64,000 nucleotides of DNA. It comes from Spirabiliibacterium falconis. GTDB lineage: Bacteria > Pseudomonadota > Gammaproteobacteria > Enterobacterales > Pasteurellaceae. Of the stretch, positions 19,224 to 30,268 are shown one piece after another; the first letter of the stretch is position 1, and the number at the start of each line of letters is the position of its first letter. The position numbers were made by a program, and so were the translations under genes. The notes under the pieces are model-generated. The model did no database searches, was not told the DNA's origin, and saw only the letters and a list, made by a program, of their open reading frames with translations. Location of the stretch: positions 62,001 to 126,000 of the forward strand of contig NZ_JABMIJ010000008.1 in the NCBI RefSeq assembly GCF_014885015.1. The letters are read 5' to 3'.

Positions 19224-19982
19224 ATGGCAGATGTTTTTCATTTAGGTTTAAGCAAAGCAGATTTGAAAGGGGCTAAAGTGGCGATTGTGCCAGGTGATCC
19301 CGCACGTGTTGAACGCATTGCACAGAAAATGGACAATCCCACATTCCTAGCCTCAACACGTGAATACACCTCATGGCTAGGCTATGTGAATAGTCAGCCA
19401 GTGGTGGTATGCTCAACAGGCATTGGTGGTCCTTCTGTATCCATTGCGGTAGAAGAACTGGCACAACTTGGGGTGCGAACCTTTTTACGCATTGGTACCA
19501 CAGGTGCAATTCAGCCGCATATTAATGTGGGCGATATTTTGATCACGACTGGGGCTGTGCGTTTAGATGGAGCTAGCCTTCATTTTGCTCCGTTAGAATA
19601 TCCCGCTGTAGCGGATTTCGCTTGCACGACCGCACTTTATACTGCAGCACAACATAGTGGGCAGCAAACGTACATTGGGATTACCGCCTCATCCGATACT
19701 TTCTATCCGGGTCAAGAACGCTACGATACTTACTCTGGCAAGGTATGCCGCCGTTTTCGTGGTTCACTCAAAGAATGGCAATCACTCAATGTCATGAACT
19801 TTGAAATGGAATCCGCAACCTTATTTACAATGTGTTCTGCATTGGGTCTGCGTGCGGGAATGGTTGCCGCCGCCATTGTCAATCGCACCCTACAAGAAAT
19901 CCCGAATGAGCATACAATGAAACAAGCGGAAGAAAACGCAATCCAAATTGTGGTCAATGCTGCTGGGGAACTGGCAAAATAA
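19224..19982 (+). CDS. udp: Uridine phosphorylase
   Basis: Splits uridine with phosphate into uracil and ribose-1-phosphate (pyrimidine salvage). 252 residues, same length as E. coli Udp, with near-identical segments such as [57 protein letters not shown] and [16 protein letters not shown] precedes the ATG. A good terminator follows. Confidence 0.97.
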   Translation: MADVFHLGLSKADLKGAKVAIVPGDPARVERIAQKMDNPTFLASTREYTSWLGYVNSQPVVVCSTGIGGPSVSIAVEELAQLGVRTFLRIGTTGAIQPHINVGDILITTGAVRLDGASLHFAPLEYPAVADFACTTALYTAAQHSGQQTYIGITASSDTFYPGQERYDTYSGKVCRRFRGSLKEWQSLNVMNFEMESATLFTMCSALGLRAGMVAAAIVNRTLQEIPNEHTMKQAEENAIQIVVNAAGELAK

Positions 19983-19997
19983 TCGCTTTTAAAACGT

Positions 19998-20024
19998 AAA
20001 AACCTGCCCAAAAGGCAGGTTTTT
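19998..20024. terminator. Bidirectional terminator between udp and ydcH
   Basis: AACCTGCC and GGCAGGTT form an 8-bp stem with a short loop, flanked by A-run on the left and T-run on the right, so it can end both convergent genes. Confidence 0.85.
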
Positions 20025-20026
20025 CA

Positions 20027-20245
20027 CTATTTGCTCTCCGCATTTTTAATGATTGCATAGAGCTTATCTTTTAATAACAATTTCTCTTTTTTCAGTGTTT
20101 CAACTTCTTCTGGCGTGCCTAGCTCAATATTACTTTCAATAGCTTTGATTTTATGATCCAATTCATTATGCTCATCAAATAAACGGGAAAAATGAGCATC
20201 TTCTTGTCTTAATTTTTGAATTAAATCGCGATGTTCTGGAAACAT
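20027..20245 (-). CDS. YdcH-like small coiled-coil protein (DUF465)
   Basis: 72 residues, strongly charged and helical: FPEHRDLIQKLRQEDAHFSRL then LDHKIKAIE and a Lys/Glu-rich heptad-like C-terminus. This matches the short DUF465/YdcH family, whose function is unknown. It stands between udp and the tyrosine phosphatase gene with its own Shine-Dalgarno (AAGGAG) upstream. Confidence 0.88.
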   Translation of the reverse strand: MFPEHRDLIQKLRQEDAHFSRLFDEHNELDHKIKAIESNIELGTPEEVETLKKEKLLLKDKLYAIIKNAESK

Positions 20246-20320
20246 AATGACTCCTTATCATGGATAGAAAAGTACACTCTTTAATCTCTATACTAAAGCA
20301 ACTACGCGCAAGAAACAACC

Positions 20321-20776
20321 TTAAATCACCTGACGCTGAATTTTTGTGCACAAAGCCTCGCAACAACGATCCAACAATTGATAGGTTTGCTCAAAATTAT
20401 CGGTATACCACGGATCGGGAATATGATCGATGCCTAAATCTGGCACAAGATCAGTAACATTAAAGAGTTTTTTTGACTTCCCAAAAAGACGTTGCATATC
20501 ACGCAAATTCTGGTCATCCATCACAATCAGATAATCAAACTCATCAAAATCTGAACGTGTGACTTTACGACTCACAAATCCTGTGGGTGCAATATGATGT
20601 TCTCGCAGTTTTTTGGCTGTGCCACGGTGCATATCTTCGCCATCGTGATAACCTGCTGTACCTGCACTGTCAACCACCACATTCTCAATACCCGCCTGCT
20701 GGAATTTCGCTCGCAAAATATATTCCGCCATCGGGGAGCGGCAAATATTACCCAAACAAATAAACAGTACTTTCAT
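20321..20776 (-). CDS. Low-molecular-weight protein tyrosine phosphatase
   Basis: 151-residue phosphatase with the CX5R loop CLGNICR at residues 7-13, followed by SPMAE, and the general acid in IPDPWY near 120. The sequence is of the YfkJ/PtpA-like type rather than Wzb linked to capsule genes; no kinase or capsule gene is nearby. The substrate is unknown. It is separated from serA by an uptake-sequence hairpin. Confidence 0.9.
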   Translation of the reverse strand: MKVLFICLGNICRSPMAEYILRAKFQQAGIENVVVDSAGTAGYHDGEDMHRGTAKKLREHHIAPTGFVSRKVTRSDFDEFDYLIVMDDQNLRDMQRLFGKSKKLFNVTDLVPDLGIDHIPDPWYTDNFEQTYQLLDRCCEALCTKIQRQVI

Positions 20777-20793
20777 TTACATTCCTAAGTAGC

Positions 20794-20816
20794 AAAGTGC
20801 GGTCAAACCGCACTTT
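20794..20816 (-). terminator. Hairpin after serA (paired uptake sequences)
   Basis: AAAGTGCGGT and ACCGCACTTT pair with a 3-base loop 4 bases past the serA stop. The T-tract on the minus strand is short, so termination may be partial. Confidence 0.45.
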
Positions 20817-20819
20817 TCG

Positions 20820-22052
20820 TTAAAATAGTACGCGTGCACGGATTGTGCCATCAATGGCTCGTAATTGCTCAAGCAAATCACGGCTATTCTCTGTTTCCAC
20901 ATCAATAACCACATAACCAATTGCAGGATCTGTTTGCAAATATTGTGCAGCAATATTCATATTTGCTTGTGTAAACAGTTGGTTAAGTTGATTCAACACA
21001 CCTGGACGATTATGGTGAATATGCATTAACCGTTTTGCACCATGATGCGTTGGCAAGGACACTTCAGGGAAATTAACCGCAGATAATGTTGAACCATTGT
21101 CGGAATATTTTACTAATTTATTCGCCACTTCCGCCCCAATATTCTCTTGCGCCTCCGAGGTTGAGCCGCCAATGTGCGGGGTTAATATCACATTATCAAA
21201 TGCTTTCAGTGGGGACTCAAATGGCTCGTGAATAGAAGCGGGCTCAGTTGGAAACACATCAATCGCTGCACCAAATAATCGCTTGCTTTCAAGAGCCGCA
21301 GTCAGTGCGTCAATATCCACCACGGTGCCGCGTGCAGCATTGATCAACACCGCACCGTCTTTCATTTCACTGAGGCGTTGTGCATTAATCAGATTTTTTG
21401 TGCTGTCATTTTCAGGCACATGGAGGGAAATAATGTCGCAATGATTTAAAAGTGCGGTCAAGCTACCCATTTGTTGGGCGTTACCTAGTGGTAATTTATT
21501 TTCAATATCGTAAAAATAAACTTGCATCCCTACGGCTTCTGCCAACACGCTCAATTGTGAGCCGATATGCCCATAACCAATAATCCCCAACTTCTTACCA
21601 CGCACTTCGTGACAGCCCGCTGCGGATTTATTCCATACACCACGATGCACTTCGGCATTGGCTTTCGGCACATTGCGCATCAGTAGTAAAATCTCCCCAA
21701 GCACCAGTTCCGCCACCGAACGAGTATTAGAAAAAGGTGCGTTAAATACAGGGATACCACGCTGTTTCGCAGCGGATAAATCAACCTGATTCGTACCAAT
21801 ACAAAAGCAACCAATCGCAATCAACTTTTTCGCCTGAGCAAGCACGTCTGCGGTTAAATGCGTACGAGAGCGAATACCGACAAAATGGGCATCTTTAATC
21901 GCATTGATCAAATCAGCATCATCAAGAGCCTTTTTGTGGTATTCAATATTGGTGTAGCCTGCCGCATGCAAACAATCAACCGCACTTTGATGCACACCTT
22001 CTAGCAACACAAACTTAATTTTATCTTTATCCAACGAAACTTTTGCGCTCAT
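20820..22052 (-). CDS. serA: D-3-phosphoglycerate dehydrogenase
   Basis: First step of serine synthesis: oxidises 3-phosphoglycerate with NAD. 410 residues as in E. coli: substrate domain, Rossmann domain with LGIIGYGHIGSQLS, catalytic residues in GAVLINAARGTVVD and LTPHIGGST, then a C-terminal ACT domain from about 335 (HIHHNRPGVLNQLNQL) that binds serine for feedback inhibition. It follows rpiA by 9 bases, so the two are likely one operon. Confidence 0.96.
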   Translation of the reverse strand: MSAKVSLDKDKIKFVLLEGVHQSAVDCLHAAGYTNIEYHKKALDDADLINAIKDAHFVGIRSRTHLTADVLAQAKKLIAIGCFCIGTNQVDLSAAKQRGIPVFNAPFSNTRSVAELVLGEILLLMRNVPKANAEVHRGVWNKSAAGCHEVRGKKLGIIGYGHIGSQLSVLAEAVGMQVYFYDIENKLPLGNAQQMGSLTALLNHCDIISLHVPENDSTKNLINAQRLSEMKDGAVLINAARGTVVDIDALTAALESKRLFGAAIDVFPTEPASIHEPFESPLKAFDNVILTPHIGGSTSEAQENIGAEVANKLVKYSDNGSTLSAVNFPEVSLPTHHGAKRLMHIHHNRPGVLNQLNQLFTQANMNIAAQYLQTDPAIGYVVIDVETENSRDLLEQLRAIDGTIRARVLF

Positions 22053-22061
22053 GTTTTATCC

Positions 22062-22724
22062 TTAGTCTGTAATGACTTTTGCTCCCTCTGGCGTGCCAAC
22101 AATCACAACATCTGCGCCACGGAGCGCAAAAATGCCATTGGTCACCACACCCGCTAGGTTATTTAAGGTTTTTTCCATTTCCATCGGTTGCATAATCTGG
22201 AAATTATGCACATCTAAAATCACATTACCGTTATCGGTTATCACACCCTCACGATATTCTGGCGCACCGCCTAACCTCACCAACTGACGTGCCACATAAG
22301 AACGTGCCATTGGAATGACCTCCACAGGTAGGGGGAATGTGGAACCGAGTACATCCACTTGTTTACTTTGATCAACAATACAAATAAACCGTTTCGCCAG
22401 TGCGGCGACGATTTTCTCACGGGTGAGTGCAGCTCCTCCGCCTTTAATCATCATTTTTTGCGGATTAATCTCATCAGCACCATCAATATAGACGTCTAAA
22501 CCTGACACTTCATTCGCATCATACACCTCGATGCCTAATGCTTTCAGGCGTGCTTCTGAGGCTTTTGAAGCTGCTACTGCACCTTGAATGTTATGTGCCA
22601 TTTTGCCTAATTCATCAATAAAACAGTTTACGGTCGAGCCGCTACCAACGCCGACAATGCCACCGTTAGGCACAAACGCCAGTGCCGCTTTAGCTGCTTG
22701 AATTTTCATCTCTTGCTGATTCAT
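22062..22724 (-). CDS. rpiA: Ribose-5-phosphate isomerase A
   Basis: Interconverts ribose-5-phosphate and ribulose-5-phosphate in the pentose phosphate pathway. 220 residues with [13 protein letters not shown] at the phosphate loop, the DGADEI catalytic Asp, [14 protein letters not shown] and a C-terminal [14 protein letters not shown] lies upstream of the ATG. Precedes serA. Confidence 0.96.
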   Translation of the reverse strand: MNQQEMKIQAAKAALAFVPNGGIVGVGSGSTVNCFIDELGKMAHNIQGAVAASKASEARLKALGIEVYDANEVSGLDVYIDGADEINPQKMMIKGGGAALTREKIVAALAKRFICIVDQSKQVDVLGSTFPLPVEVIPMARSYVARQLVRLGGAPEYREGVITDNGNVILDVHNFQIMQPMEMEKTLNNLAGVVTNGIFALRGADVVIVGTPEGAKVITD

Positions 22725-22815
22725 TCTGTGATCTCCTTGCTTAGATCAGTTATCTTACCCTGTTTATCAGATTGTTCAATCAAATTAGATTAACATGCAA
22801 GTGCTAAAATTTTCA

Positions 22816-23961
22816 TCATTCGGGCAAAAACAGTTGTAATAATTCATTCAAAAAAAGTGTGCCATGACGCGTTAACTGCCAGTGAGTGGGGCTGCTGGTA
22901 ATAAAACCTTGCCTTTCTGCCTCACACATTATTGACGTTATCTCGTCTAATGCGATGCCCGTAAACTGCTCAAATTCCGCTTTGGGACAAGGTTCAAACA
23001 AACGGAAACGATTCATAAAAAATTCAAAAGTGCGGTCAGTAGGCATAACCGCACGTTGATGATAACGATAATGCCCTTGCATATAGCCTTTAGGGTGCTT
23101 GGTTTTGCTATAACGCATAATCTCCCCATTGGGGAAGCTCACTTTTCCGTGCGCACCGCAACCAATGGCAAGATAATCGCCAAAACGCCAATAATTGAGA
23201 TTATGTTGACATTGAAAGTGCGGTCTGGCGTAAGCAGAGGTTTCATATTGTTGATACCCATGGGCAGCTAGCAGCTGATTGCCCTGCTCAAAAATCGCCC
23301 AGAGTGCATCGTCATCAGGCAATGTTGGCGGGCGTGAGGCAAACAAGGTATTAGGCTCAATGGTCAGTTGATACCATGATAAGTGCGGTGGCGCAAGTGC
23401 CACAGCTTGGTGTAAATCCTGCAACGCTTGCTCAGGCGTTTGATTGGGCAATCCATGCATTAAATCAAGATTAAAACTATGCAAACCACTTGATTTGGCC
23501 ATTGCCACTGCTGCTTTCGCTTCATCGCCATTATGGATTCGCCCAAGATGCTGTAACTTTTCATCAGAAAAACTTTGAATACCCATTGAAAGACGGGTTA
23601 CACCCGCCTGCACATAGCCTTTAAAGCGATCCGCCTCCGCAGTCCCTGGGTTGGCTTCAAGGGTAATCTCAATATTCGGCGTAAAGGGTATTTTTTCTCG
23701 AATGCCCGCAATCAGATGTGCAATGCCATCGGCTGAAAATAAACTCGGCGTGCCCCCACCAATAAAAATAGAGTGCAAAGTGCGGTTTTGCACATAGACT
23801 AAATCCGCCGTCAAATCGTGTAAAAGGTGAGTGATATAGTCCCGCTCAGGAATAATGCCACGCTGAGCATGTGAATTAAAATCACAATAGGGACACTTTT
23901 GCACGCACCACGGAATATGCACATACAAACTGAGCGGCGGCAGAATAAGATGGCGTAGCAC
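22816..23961 (-). CDS. hemW: Radical SAM haem chaperone HemW
   Basis: 381-residue radical SAM protein related to HemN but acting as a haem-trafficking protein. It has the short N-terminus PLSLYVHIPWC and the cluster motif CVQKCPYCDFN, then GGGTPSLF and an RLSMGIQSF segment. HemN's second SAM region is absent. It starts with GTG overlapping the ybjQ stop (TAGTG). The rdgB-(ybjQ)-hemW order resembles the rdgB-hemW pair of E. coli. Confidence 0.94.
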   Translation of the reverse strand: MLRHLILPPLSLYVHIPWCVQKCPYCDFNSHAQRGIIPERDYITHLLHDLTADLVYVQNRTLHSIFIGGGTPSLFSADGIAHLIAGIREKIPFTPNIEITLEANPGTAEADRFKGYVQAGVTRLSMGIQSFSDEKLQHLGRIHNGDEAKAAVAMAKSSGLHSFNLDLMHGLPNQTPEQALQDLHQAVALAPPHLSWYQLTIEPNTLFASRPPTLPDDDALWAIFEQGNQLLAAHGYQQYETSAYARPHFQCQHNLNYWRFGDYLAIGCGAHGKVSFPNGEIMRYSKTKHPKGYMQGHYRYHQRAVMPTDRTFEFFMNRFRLFEPCPKAEFEQFTGIALDEITSIMCEAERQGFITSSPTHWQLTRHGTLFLNELLQLFLPE

Positions 23962-24278
23962 TATGCTACCCGCACAGCCGTGCCACTGGCAACCACCATG
24001 AACATGCCTTTTGCGCCAAGACTTTGGTAATTGACCTCAACTCCCACAACAGCATTTGCGCCTAACTTTTTCGCTTGTGCAGGCATCTCGTCTAATGCTT
24101 CGCGACGTGAATCGCTTAATTTGCTTTCATATGCGCCCGCACGTCCACCAATAACGTCGCGAATACCTGCAAAAAAATCTCGTACCACATTCGCCCCTGC
24201 GATCACTTCACCAAACACAAGTTGTTTATACTCAATGATATGCTTGCCTTCAATCTGATGGGTTGTCGTAATAATCAT
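23961..24278 (-). CDS. YbjQ-like (UPF0145) protein
   Basis: 105 residues of the UPF0145/YbjQ family, which forms small pentamer-like barrels often labelled heavy-metal-binding. Typical segments are the N-terminal [32 protein letters not shown] and [15 protein letters not shown]. No clear metal motif is visible. It overlaps rdgB by four bases (ATGA) and hemW by one base. Function unknown. Confidence 0.9.
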   Translation of the reverse strand: MIITTTHQIEGKHIIEYKQLVFGEVIAGANVVRDFFAGIRDVIGGRAGAYESKLSDSRREALDEMPAQAKKLGANAVVGVEVNYQSLGAKGMFMVVASGTAVRVA

Positions 24279-24874
24279 ACCTGCTCCAAACGGTTTTTTA
24301 ATTGTACTAATGCCTTGCCACGATGAGACAATGCTTGCTTTTCTGTCATACTTAATTGGGCAAAAGTGCGGTTTTTAGGCGGATAGAAAAACAACGGGTC
24401 ATAGCCAAAACCATTTTCTCCTTGCAACTCGTGCGTAATTGTACCTACACATTCGCCCTGAGCAATGATGGGATTTGGATCATGAGCGTGGCGTAAAAAC
24501 ACGATCACGCTGACAAATTTTGCTTGTCGCTGCATCTCTGGAATGTCTTTCATTTCCAACAGGAGTTTGGCACAATTTTCTGCATCATTCGCATTTTCAC
24601 CCGCATAACGTGCGGAATACAGCCCTGGTGAACCGTTAAGGGCAGACACCACTAAGCCTGAATCATCTGCAATCGCAGGCAAACCACTTTGCTGTGCAGC
24701 GTGACGTGCTTTTTTCAAAGCATTTTCTACGAATGTTAATCCATCTTCAACCGCACTTTCGATCCCAAGTGCGGTCTGTGACACGACCTCAAAGCCAAAT
24801 TCACCAATTACACCTGCCATTTCTCGCACTTTGCCTGCATTGCCAGTGGCAAGCACCACTTTTTGCTTGCTCAT
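24275..24874 (-). CDS. rdgB: XTP/dITP diphosphatase
   Basis: House-cleaning pyrophosphatase removing deaminated purine nucleotides (dITP, XTP). 199 residues with the N-terminal [12 protein letters not shown], the [15 protein letters not shown] helix, DDSGLVV and the late FGYDPLFF and HRGKAL motifs. Overlaps speB (ATGA) upstream and the ybjQ-like gene downstream. Confidence 0.95.
   Translation of the reverse strand: MSKQKVVLATGNAGKVREMAGVIGEFGFEVVSQTALGIESAVEDGLTFVENALKKARHAAQQSGLPAIADDSGLVVSALNGSPGLYSARYAGENANDAENCAKLLLEMKDIPEMQRQAKFVSVIVFLRHAHDPNPIIAQGECVGTITHELQGENGFGYDPLFFYPPKNRTFAQLSMTEKQALSHRGKALVQLKNRLEQV
24750..24776. repeat. Example of an inverted pair of DNA uptake words inside a gene
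   Basis: ACCGCACTTT (24750) and AAGTGCGGTC (24767) are the two orientations of the Pasteurellaceae Hin-type uptake word. The same word recurs across the whole window, in coding DNA (often as Ser-Ala-Val or Thr-Ala-Leu codons) and between genes as terminator hairpins. Confidence 0.9.
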
Positions 24875-25794
24875 ACCCGATCCTTTTTGCTCGCTTGCAA
24901 ATAGAGCATTTCCAATGCCAGTGTCGCGCCAGCCAATGCCGTGATTTGTGATTGATCAAAGGCTGGCGACACTTCTACAATGTCCATGCCCACAATATTT
25001 ATGCCTTGCAATTGACGCAGAATTTTCAAGATTTTATCTGGGGTCATCCCCCCAATCACAGGCGTGCCCGTGCCTGGTGCGTAAGCGGGATCGAGACAAT
25101 CAATATCAAAGGTAAGATAAACGGGCATATCCCCCACTGTTTGCTGGATTTTTGCCACAATGTCCGTTGCACTCATATCATTTGCCGTCGGTGCATCAAG
25201 CACTGTAAATGGTAAAGTGCGGTCGTATTCAGTGCGAATGCCAATTTGGATCGAACGTGCAGGGTCAATTAATCCTTCTTGTGGTGCATGGTAGAACATC
25301 GTGCCGTGATCATACTCACTGCCATTGTCATAGGTGTCAGTATGTGCATCAAAATGCAACAATGCCAGTTTGCCAAAATGTTTAGCGTGTGCACGCAAGA
25401 GTGGCAACGTGATGAAATGATCTCCCCCAAACGTTAAGCATTTTTTACCGCACTTTAGGAGTTGGCTGGCATGTTGTTCGAGTTTTTGTACGAAGTCCGC
25501 ATTATCGCCAAACGCATAAACCAAATCACCACAATCTTCGATATTAAGCCGCTCACGCACATCAAAAGTCCATGGAAAACGGCAATGCTCCCACGCAAGA
25601 TTCACTGACGCACGACGAATCGCTTCTGCACCAGAACGTGTGCCTGCCCGCCCTGAAGTCGCTTGGTCGAAAGGCACACCCGTGATGACCCAATCAGCAG
25701 TGCCTTGATAAGGCGAAAAATTTAATGGCAAACGCAGAAAGCCAAAATTATTCGACACTAACGAAATATCGTCGGCGTGATTTAAGGTATTCAT
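24871..25794 (-). CDS. speB: Agmatinase
   Basis: Hydrolyses agmatine to putrescine and urea, the second step of the arginine decarboxylase route. 307 residues of the ureohydrolase fold with Mn ligands in [18 protein letters not shown] and [19 protein letters not shown]. It follows speA with a one-base overlap, so the two steps of putrescine synthesis are coupled in one operon. Confidence 0.96.
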   Translation of the reverse strand: MNTLNHADDISLVSNNFGFLRLPLNFSPYQGTADWVITGVPFDQATSGRAGTRSGAEAIRRASVNLAWEHCRFPWTFDVRERLNIEDCGDLVYAFGDNADFVQKLEQHASQLLKCGKKCLTFGGDHFITLPLLRAHAKHFGKLALLHFDAHTDTYDNGSEYDHGTMFYHAPQEGLIDPARSIQIGIRTEYDRTLPFTVLDAPTANDMSATDIVAKIQQTVGDMPVYLTFDIDCLDPAYAPGTGTPVIGGMTPDKILKILRQLQGINIVGMDIVEVSPAFDQSQITALAGATLALEMLYLQASKKDRV

Positions 25795-27743
25795 TATTCT
25801 TCCTCCAAATAGGTGTAACCATTTAAGCCATTTTCGAGTTCTTGCAAAAACTTTAGCCCTTCTGCGACAGATAAGTTGGATTGTTCAATTTGCTCACGGT
25901 AGTCATTAATTAATTTCTGTGGATTGAGATAAACATATTCCAGCATGTCCGCAACGGTATTACCCTCATCAAAATCTGTGATGATGACCTCACCATTGTC
26001 ATCAAATAACACATCAATAGTGCTGGTATCGCCAAATAAGTTATGCATATTACCCAAGATTTCTTGATACGCTCCCACCATAAAAAAGCCCAACAATGGT
26101 GGTTCATTTTCTTCATAATATGGCAACGGCATGGTATTGGCGATGCCATCGCCATCAATGTAGTGCTTGATCATACCGTCACTGTCACAGGTAATATCCA
26201 GCACCAGTGCGCGCCGCTCGGTCGGCTGGTTGAGGTTGGTCAACGGGCAAACGGGGAAAAGTTGATCAATCCCCCACGCATCAGGCAAAGACTGAAAGAG
26301 GGAAAAATTCACATACAGTTTATCAGCAAACCGCTCTTGCAATTCATCAATGACACCTCGATGAAAACGGTGTTTTTCGTCAAACATATTACCAATTTCA
26401 TGGCAAATATTAAGATAGAGTTGCTCTGCCCAAGCACGCTGCTCGAGATTCAGTACGCCAACATTATATTGATTATGCACATCGCTTAAGTCAAACTGAC
26501 TTTCGTGCACCCAACTACGTAGCGAACGTTTTTCACGCGACTCAAATACATCGCACCAGGTTTCCCACATACTGTGCAATACGCGTGGCGCATCGTCTGC
26601 AGGTGGCGAGAGAATTTGATCTTTAAAACGTTCAACGCCTATCACATTTGAAATCAGCACCGCATGATGTGCTGTCACCCCACGCCCCGATTCGGTAATA
26701 ATGGTTGGATGTGGTAAGCCATGCTCCTCACAGGCTTGCCCAATGCCCCAAACAACGGTTTCTGCATATTCTGAAAGGCTATAATTCACGGAATATTCTG
26801 ATTGTGTACGGTTACCTTCATAATCTACACCCAAGCCGCCACCTACATCAAAGCAGTTGATATTAACGCCCAATTTGTGTAGCTCGACATAAAAACGGGC
26901 ACTTTCATGCACGCCTGTTGCCACATCACGAATGTTACCCAACTGCGATCCGAGATGGAAATGCAATAGTTGCAAACTGTCCAGCTGATCATGTTGTTTT
27001 AAAATATCGACCAATTGCAACACTTGTGTGGCAGAAAGTCCAAATTTGGACTTGTCACCACCTGAGGACTGCCATTTGCCTTTACCTTGTGACACTAAAC
27101 GTGCCCGCACCCCTAAACGTGGCTTAACTGCCAGTTTTTTCGCTTCTTCCAGTACAAGCTGAATTTCTGAAATTTTCTCAATCACCAAATAAACTTTATG
27201 CCCGAGCTTTTCGCCCATTAAGGCATAACGAATATATTCACGATCTTTGTAACCATTACACACAATCACCGTTCGTGTCGCGCCTGCATGAGCCAATACC
27301 GCCATTAATTCCGCTTTTGAGCCAGCTTCTAGCCCCAAAGCCTGCCCCGAATTGATCAACGACTCAATCACGCGGCGATGTTGGTTCACTTTGATGGGAT
27401 AAACAAGAAAATAATCACCTTGATAGCCAAAATTTTCGCGTGCCTTCTTAAACGCATTATTAATGGAGCTCAGGCGATGTTGCAAAATTTGCGGAAAGCA
27501 AAACAGCGTAGGTAAAGTGCTTCCTTTTTCAGCTTGTGCCTTAGCAATTAATTGCGTAAATGTAACCCGTTTTTCACTTTGTTGCGGATTTGGGCAAACG
27601 TACATTTCCCCCTCATCATTTACGCCAAAATAACCAATGCCCCAATAATCAATATTATACACATCGCGCACTAAATCGTTATTGTGCTCAAAGGTCAGCT
27701 TTCTTTCTTCCACTGTTGCCATTCCTAGCATTCTCCCAAGCAT
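25794..27743 (-). CDS. speA: Biosynthetic arginine decarboxylase
   Basis: PLP-dependent (alanine racemase fold) decarboxylase making agmatine from arginine. 649 residues, close to E. coli SpeA over the whole length: [13 protein letters not shown]-like start, the PLP Lys in [26 protein letters not shown] and a C-terminal [20 protein letters not shown]. The start is uncertain: ATG at 27743, or the one at 27722 (MATVEERK) with GGGAG ten bases before it. First gene of the speA-speB-rdgB-ybjQ-hemW run. Confidence 0.96.
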   Translation of the reverse strand: MLGRMLGMATVEERKLTFEHNNDLVRDVYNIDYWGIGYFGVNDEGEMYVCPNPQQSEKRVTFTQLIAKAQAEKGSTLPTLFCFPQILQHRLSSINNAFKKARENFGYQGDYFLVYPIKVNQHRRVIESLINSGQALGLEAGSKAELMAVLAHAGATRTVIVCNGYKDREYIRYALMGEKLGHKVYLVIEKISEIQLVLEEAKKLAVKPRLGVRARLVSQGKGKWQSSGGDKSKFGLSATQVLQLVDILKQHDQLDSLQLLHFHLGSQLGNIRDVATGVHESARFYVELHKLGVNINCFDVGGGLGVDYEGNRTQSEYSVNYSLSEYAETVVWGIGQACEEHGLPHPTIITESGRGVTAHHAVLISNVIGVERFKDQILSPPADDAPRVLHSMWETWCDVFESREKRSLRSWVHESQFDLSDVHNQYNVGVLNLEQRAWAEQLYLNICHEIGNMFDEKHRFHRGVIDELQERFADKLYVNFSLFQSLPDAWGIDQLFPVCPLTNLNQPTERRALVLDITCDSDGMIKHYIDGDGIANTMPLPYYEENEPPLLGFFMVGAYQEILGNMHNLFGDTSTIDVLFDDNGEVIITDFDEGNTVADMLEYVYLNPQKLINDYREQIEQSNLSVAEGLKFLQELENGLNGYTYLEEE

Positions 27744-27818
27744 TCAAGGCTGCTGATGCAGCATAAAAAACGTGTTCTAGTATAGCCCAAAATGACCGCA
27801 CTTTTGCATAAAAAAGAG

Positions 27819-27846
27819 TGGCATTGTTAATAAAAATTGGTATTAT
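27819..27846 (+). promoter_or_regulatory. Candidate metK promoter
   Basis: A TATTAT -10 element (27841) lies 16 bases after a weak TGGCAT -35. It is directly followed by the MetJ-like boxes, which is where a repressor would block transcription. Confidence 0.4.
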
Positions 27847-27862
27847 AGCCGTCTAGATGTTT
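27847..27862 (+). promoter_or_regulatory. Two tandem MetJ-like boxes
   Basis: AGCCGTCT and AGATGTTT stand side by side and match the 8-base met box AGACGTCT in seven and six positions. Tandem boxes are how the MetJ repressor with S-adenosylmethionine binds, and metK makes that co-repressor. Confidence 0.55.
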
Positions 27863-27945
27863 ATCTATCCAAATTAACTATGCGCGTGTATGCCAAGCCG
27901 TTATGAAAATTCAAAAGTGCGGTCATACACCCAAAAGGAAATACT

Positions 27946-29097
27946 ATGTCGAACTATTTATTTACCTCTGAATCCGTTTCAGCAGGACACCCTGATAAAA
28001 TCGCTGACCAAATCTCTGATGCGGTGCTAGATGCCATCATTGAGCAAGACCCAAAAGCACGTGTTGCCTGCGAAACCTATGTCAAAACAGGTATGGCATT
28101 GGTGGGCGGTGAAATCACCACTTCTGCATGGGTGGATATTGAGCATATCGCTCGCCAAGTGATTTGTGATATTGGCTACACATCATCAGCGATGGGCTTC
28201 GATGGACATTCATGTGCAGTTCTCAACGGTATCGGAAAACAATCGTCTGACATCAACCAAGGCGTTGATCGTGAAGACCCGCTCGCTCAAGGGGCGGGCG
28301 ATCAAGGCATTATGTTTGGTTATGCCACCAACGAAACTGATGTGTTAATGCCAGCCCCGATCACCTATGCCCATCGTTTAATGGAACAACAAGAAAAAGT
28401 ACGCAAAGATGGCACATTGCCTTTCTTGCGCCCCGATGCAAAAAGCCAAATTACCTTTTTGTATGAAGACAATCACATTAAAGGGATTGATGCAGTCGTG
28501 CTTTCCACCCAACACGCCGAAGATGTCAGCCAAGCCGATATTTATGAAGGCGTCATGGAAACCATCATCAAACCGATTTTACCAAGCAAATGGTTATCTG
28601 AGAAAACGAAATATTTCATCAACCCAACAGGGCGTTTTGTGATTGGTGGCCCGATGGGAGATTGCGGTTTGACTGGGCGTAAAATCATTGTAGATACCTA
28701 CGGCGGTGCGGCTCGTCACGGTGGTGGTGCGTTCTCAGGCAAAGACCCATCAAAAGTGGATCGCTCTGCTGCCTATGCTGCACGTTATGTAGCAAAAAAT
28801 ATCGTGGCGGCAGGACTTGCTGATCGTTGTGAAATTCAGCTCTCTTATGCCATCGGTGTGGCAGATCCAACCTCTATCATGGTGCAAACTTTCGGTACAG
28901 CTAAAGTAAGTGAAGACTTACTGGTGAAATTGGTGCGTGAGTTCTTCGACCTACGCCCATACGGTTTGATTAAGATGTTGAATTTAATTCAGCCAATCTA
29001 CCGCGAAACCGCCACTTATGGCCACTTCGGTCGCGAGCAATTCCCGTGGGAAAAAACCGATCGTGCAGAGGAGTTGCACAAAGCAGCTGGATTATAA
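27946..29097 (+). CDS. metK: S-adenosylmethionine synthase
   Basis: Makes S-adenosylmethionine from methionine and ATP. 383 residues, as E. coli MetK, with the N-terminal [20 protein letters not shown], the [15 protein letters not shown] loop, and the [19 protein letters not shown] phosphate loop. AAAGGAAAT precedes the ATG. Divergent from speA across 202 bases holding the MetJ-like boxes. SAM is also the precursor of the aminopropyl donor for spermidine, which fits with speAB next door. Confidence 0.97.
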   Translation: MSNYLFTSESVSAGHPDKIADQISDAVLDAIIEQDPKARVACETYVKTGMALVGGEITTSAWVDIEHIARQVICDIGYTSSAMGFDGHSCAVLNGIGKQSSDINQGVDREDPLAQGAGDQGIMFGYATNETDVLMPAPITYAHRLMEQQEKVRKDGTLPFLRPDAKSQITFLYEDNHIKGIDAVVLSTQHAEDVSQADIYEGVMETIIKPILPSKWLSEKTKYFINPTGRFVIGGPMGDCGLTGRKIIVDTYGGAARHGGGAFSGKDPSKVDRSAAYAARYVAKNIVAAGLADRCEIQLSYAIGVADPTSIMVQTFGTAKVSEDLLVKLVREFFDLRPYGLIKMLNLIQPIYRETATYGHFGREQFPWEKTDRAEELHKAAGL

Positions 29098-29107
29098 AAA
29101 GCACAAT

Positions 29108-29132
29108 AAAAACCACCTGAGGGTGGTTTTTT
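29108..29132. terminator. Terminator after metK
   Basis: AAAACCACC and GGTGGTTTT form a 9-bp stem with a TGAG loop, followed by a run of T; it can serve both metK and the convergent cysteine hydrolase gene. Confidence 0.85.
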
Positions 29133-29141
29133 ATAAATGCG

Positions 29142-29699
29142 TTAAGAGCTGATTAAAATTTTATCAGACGTAATAACCGTAGCAAACTCTTGATGAAGAT
29201 CAGCTAAACTCATTTTATGTACCAATTCAGCTGAAAAGTGCTCACCATTAAATCCTATCCTATCAAATGCTGCACACCCATCAGCAACCAGATACACTTC
29301 AAATCCTAAATTCCCAGCCATACGAGTCGTTGTTGACACACAATGGTTCGTCGTAATACCAGCAATGACGAGACAAGATATGTCCTGCTCTACTAATATC
29401 TGCGCTAAATCAGTACCAATAAAAGCACTATTTACTTTTTTTGTAATTATTTTCTCATTATTTGTAGGTTGAACGCAGGGATGAAAATTGAAACCAACCT
29501 GTGTTGAGTGAAGAGGAGAGCTCGGATTACTTGAACTATGCCGGACATGAAAAATAGGCGCACCATGCTTACGCCAATATGTTAGTAGGTTGCCACATAT
29601 AACTTCTGCATCTGGATTATTACGCTTGCCCCAATAATCTGTATCTTGAAAAGCTTGTTGTACATCAATAAGCAAAAGTGCAGTTTGACGATCAAACAT
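29142..29699 (-). CDS. Isochorismatase-like cysteine hydrolase
   Basis: 185-residue member of the isochorismatase/nicotinamidase superfamily. The catalytic triad is visible: Asp12 in LLLIDVQQAF, Lys87 in the K-x3-SAFIGTDL segment, and Cys120 in TTNHCVSTT. The substrate cannot be inferred; the neighbours (metK, rplQ) give no clue. It carries only a one-mismatch uptake word near its start, unlike most neighbours, which may hint at more recent arrival. AAGGCTCCTT region gives an AAGGAG Shine-Dalgarno. Confidence 0.88.
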   Translation of the reverse strand: MFDRQTALLLIDVQQAFQDTDYWGKRNNPDAEVICGNLLTYWRKHGAPIFHVRHSSSNPSSPLHSTQVGFNFHPCVQPTNNEKIITKKVNSAFIGTDLAQILVEQDISCLVIAGITTNHCVSTTTRMAGNLGFEVYLVADGCAAFDRIGFNGEHFSAELVHKMSLADLHQEFATVITSDKILISS

Positions 29700-29802
29700 T
29701 AAGGCTCCTTAGGCAATATAGCAAATGCGAGTATCAATCACTAAAACTATCCACCACTTATACAAGACAGCTAGTTTGATAAAATATAAACTCATAAATA
29801 AT

Positions 29803-29833
29803 AAAAAGCCCACCAAATCGGTGGACTTTTTTA
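29803..29833 (-). terminator. Terminator of the alpha operon
   Basis: Complementary AAGTCCACC and GGTGGGCTT (with one G-T pair) flank a 5-base loop and are followed on the minus strand by TTTTATTATT, just beyond the rplQ stop. Confidence 0.85.
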
Positions 29834-29841
29834 GTATAGAA

Positions 29842-30231
<390 letters not shown>

Positions 30232-30268
30232 TTATCCTTCTTTCGAAAAGTCTTAACCAATACCAAAA

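Noticed and set aside
27744-27945. A SAM-sensing riboswitch before metK
   Set aside because: No aptamer-like stem set could be found in 202 bases; MetJ-like boxes explain the control better.
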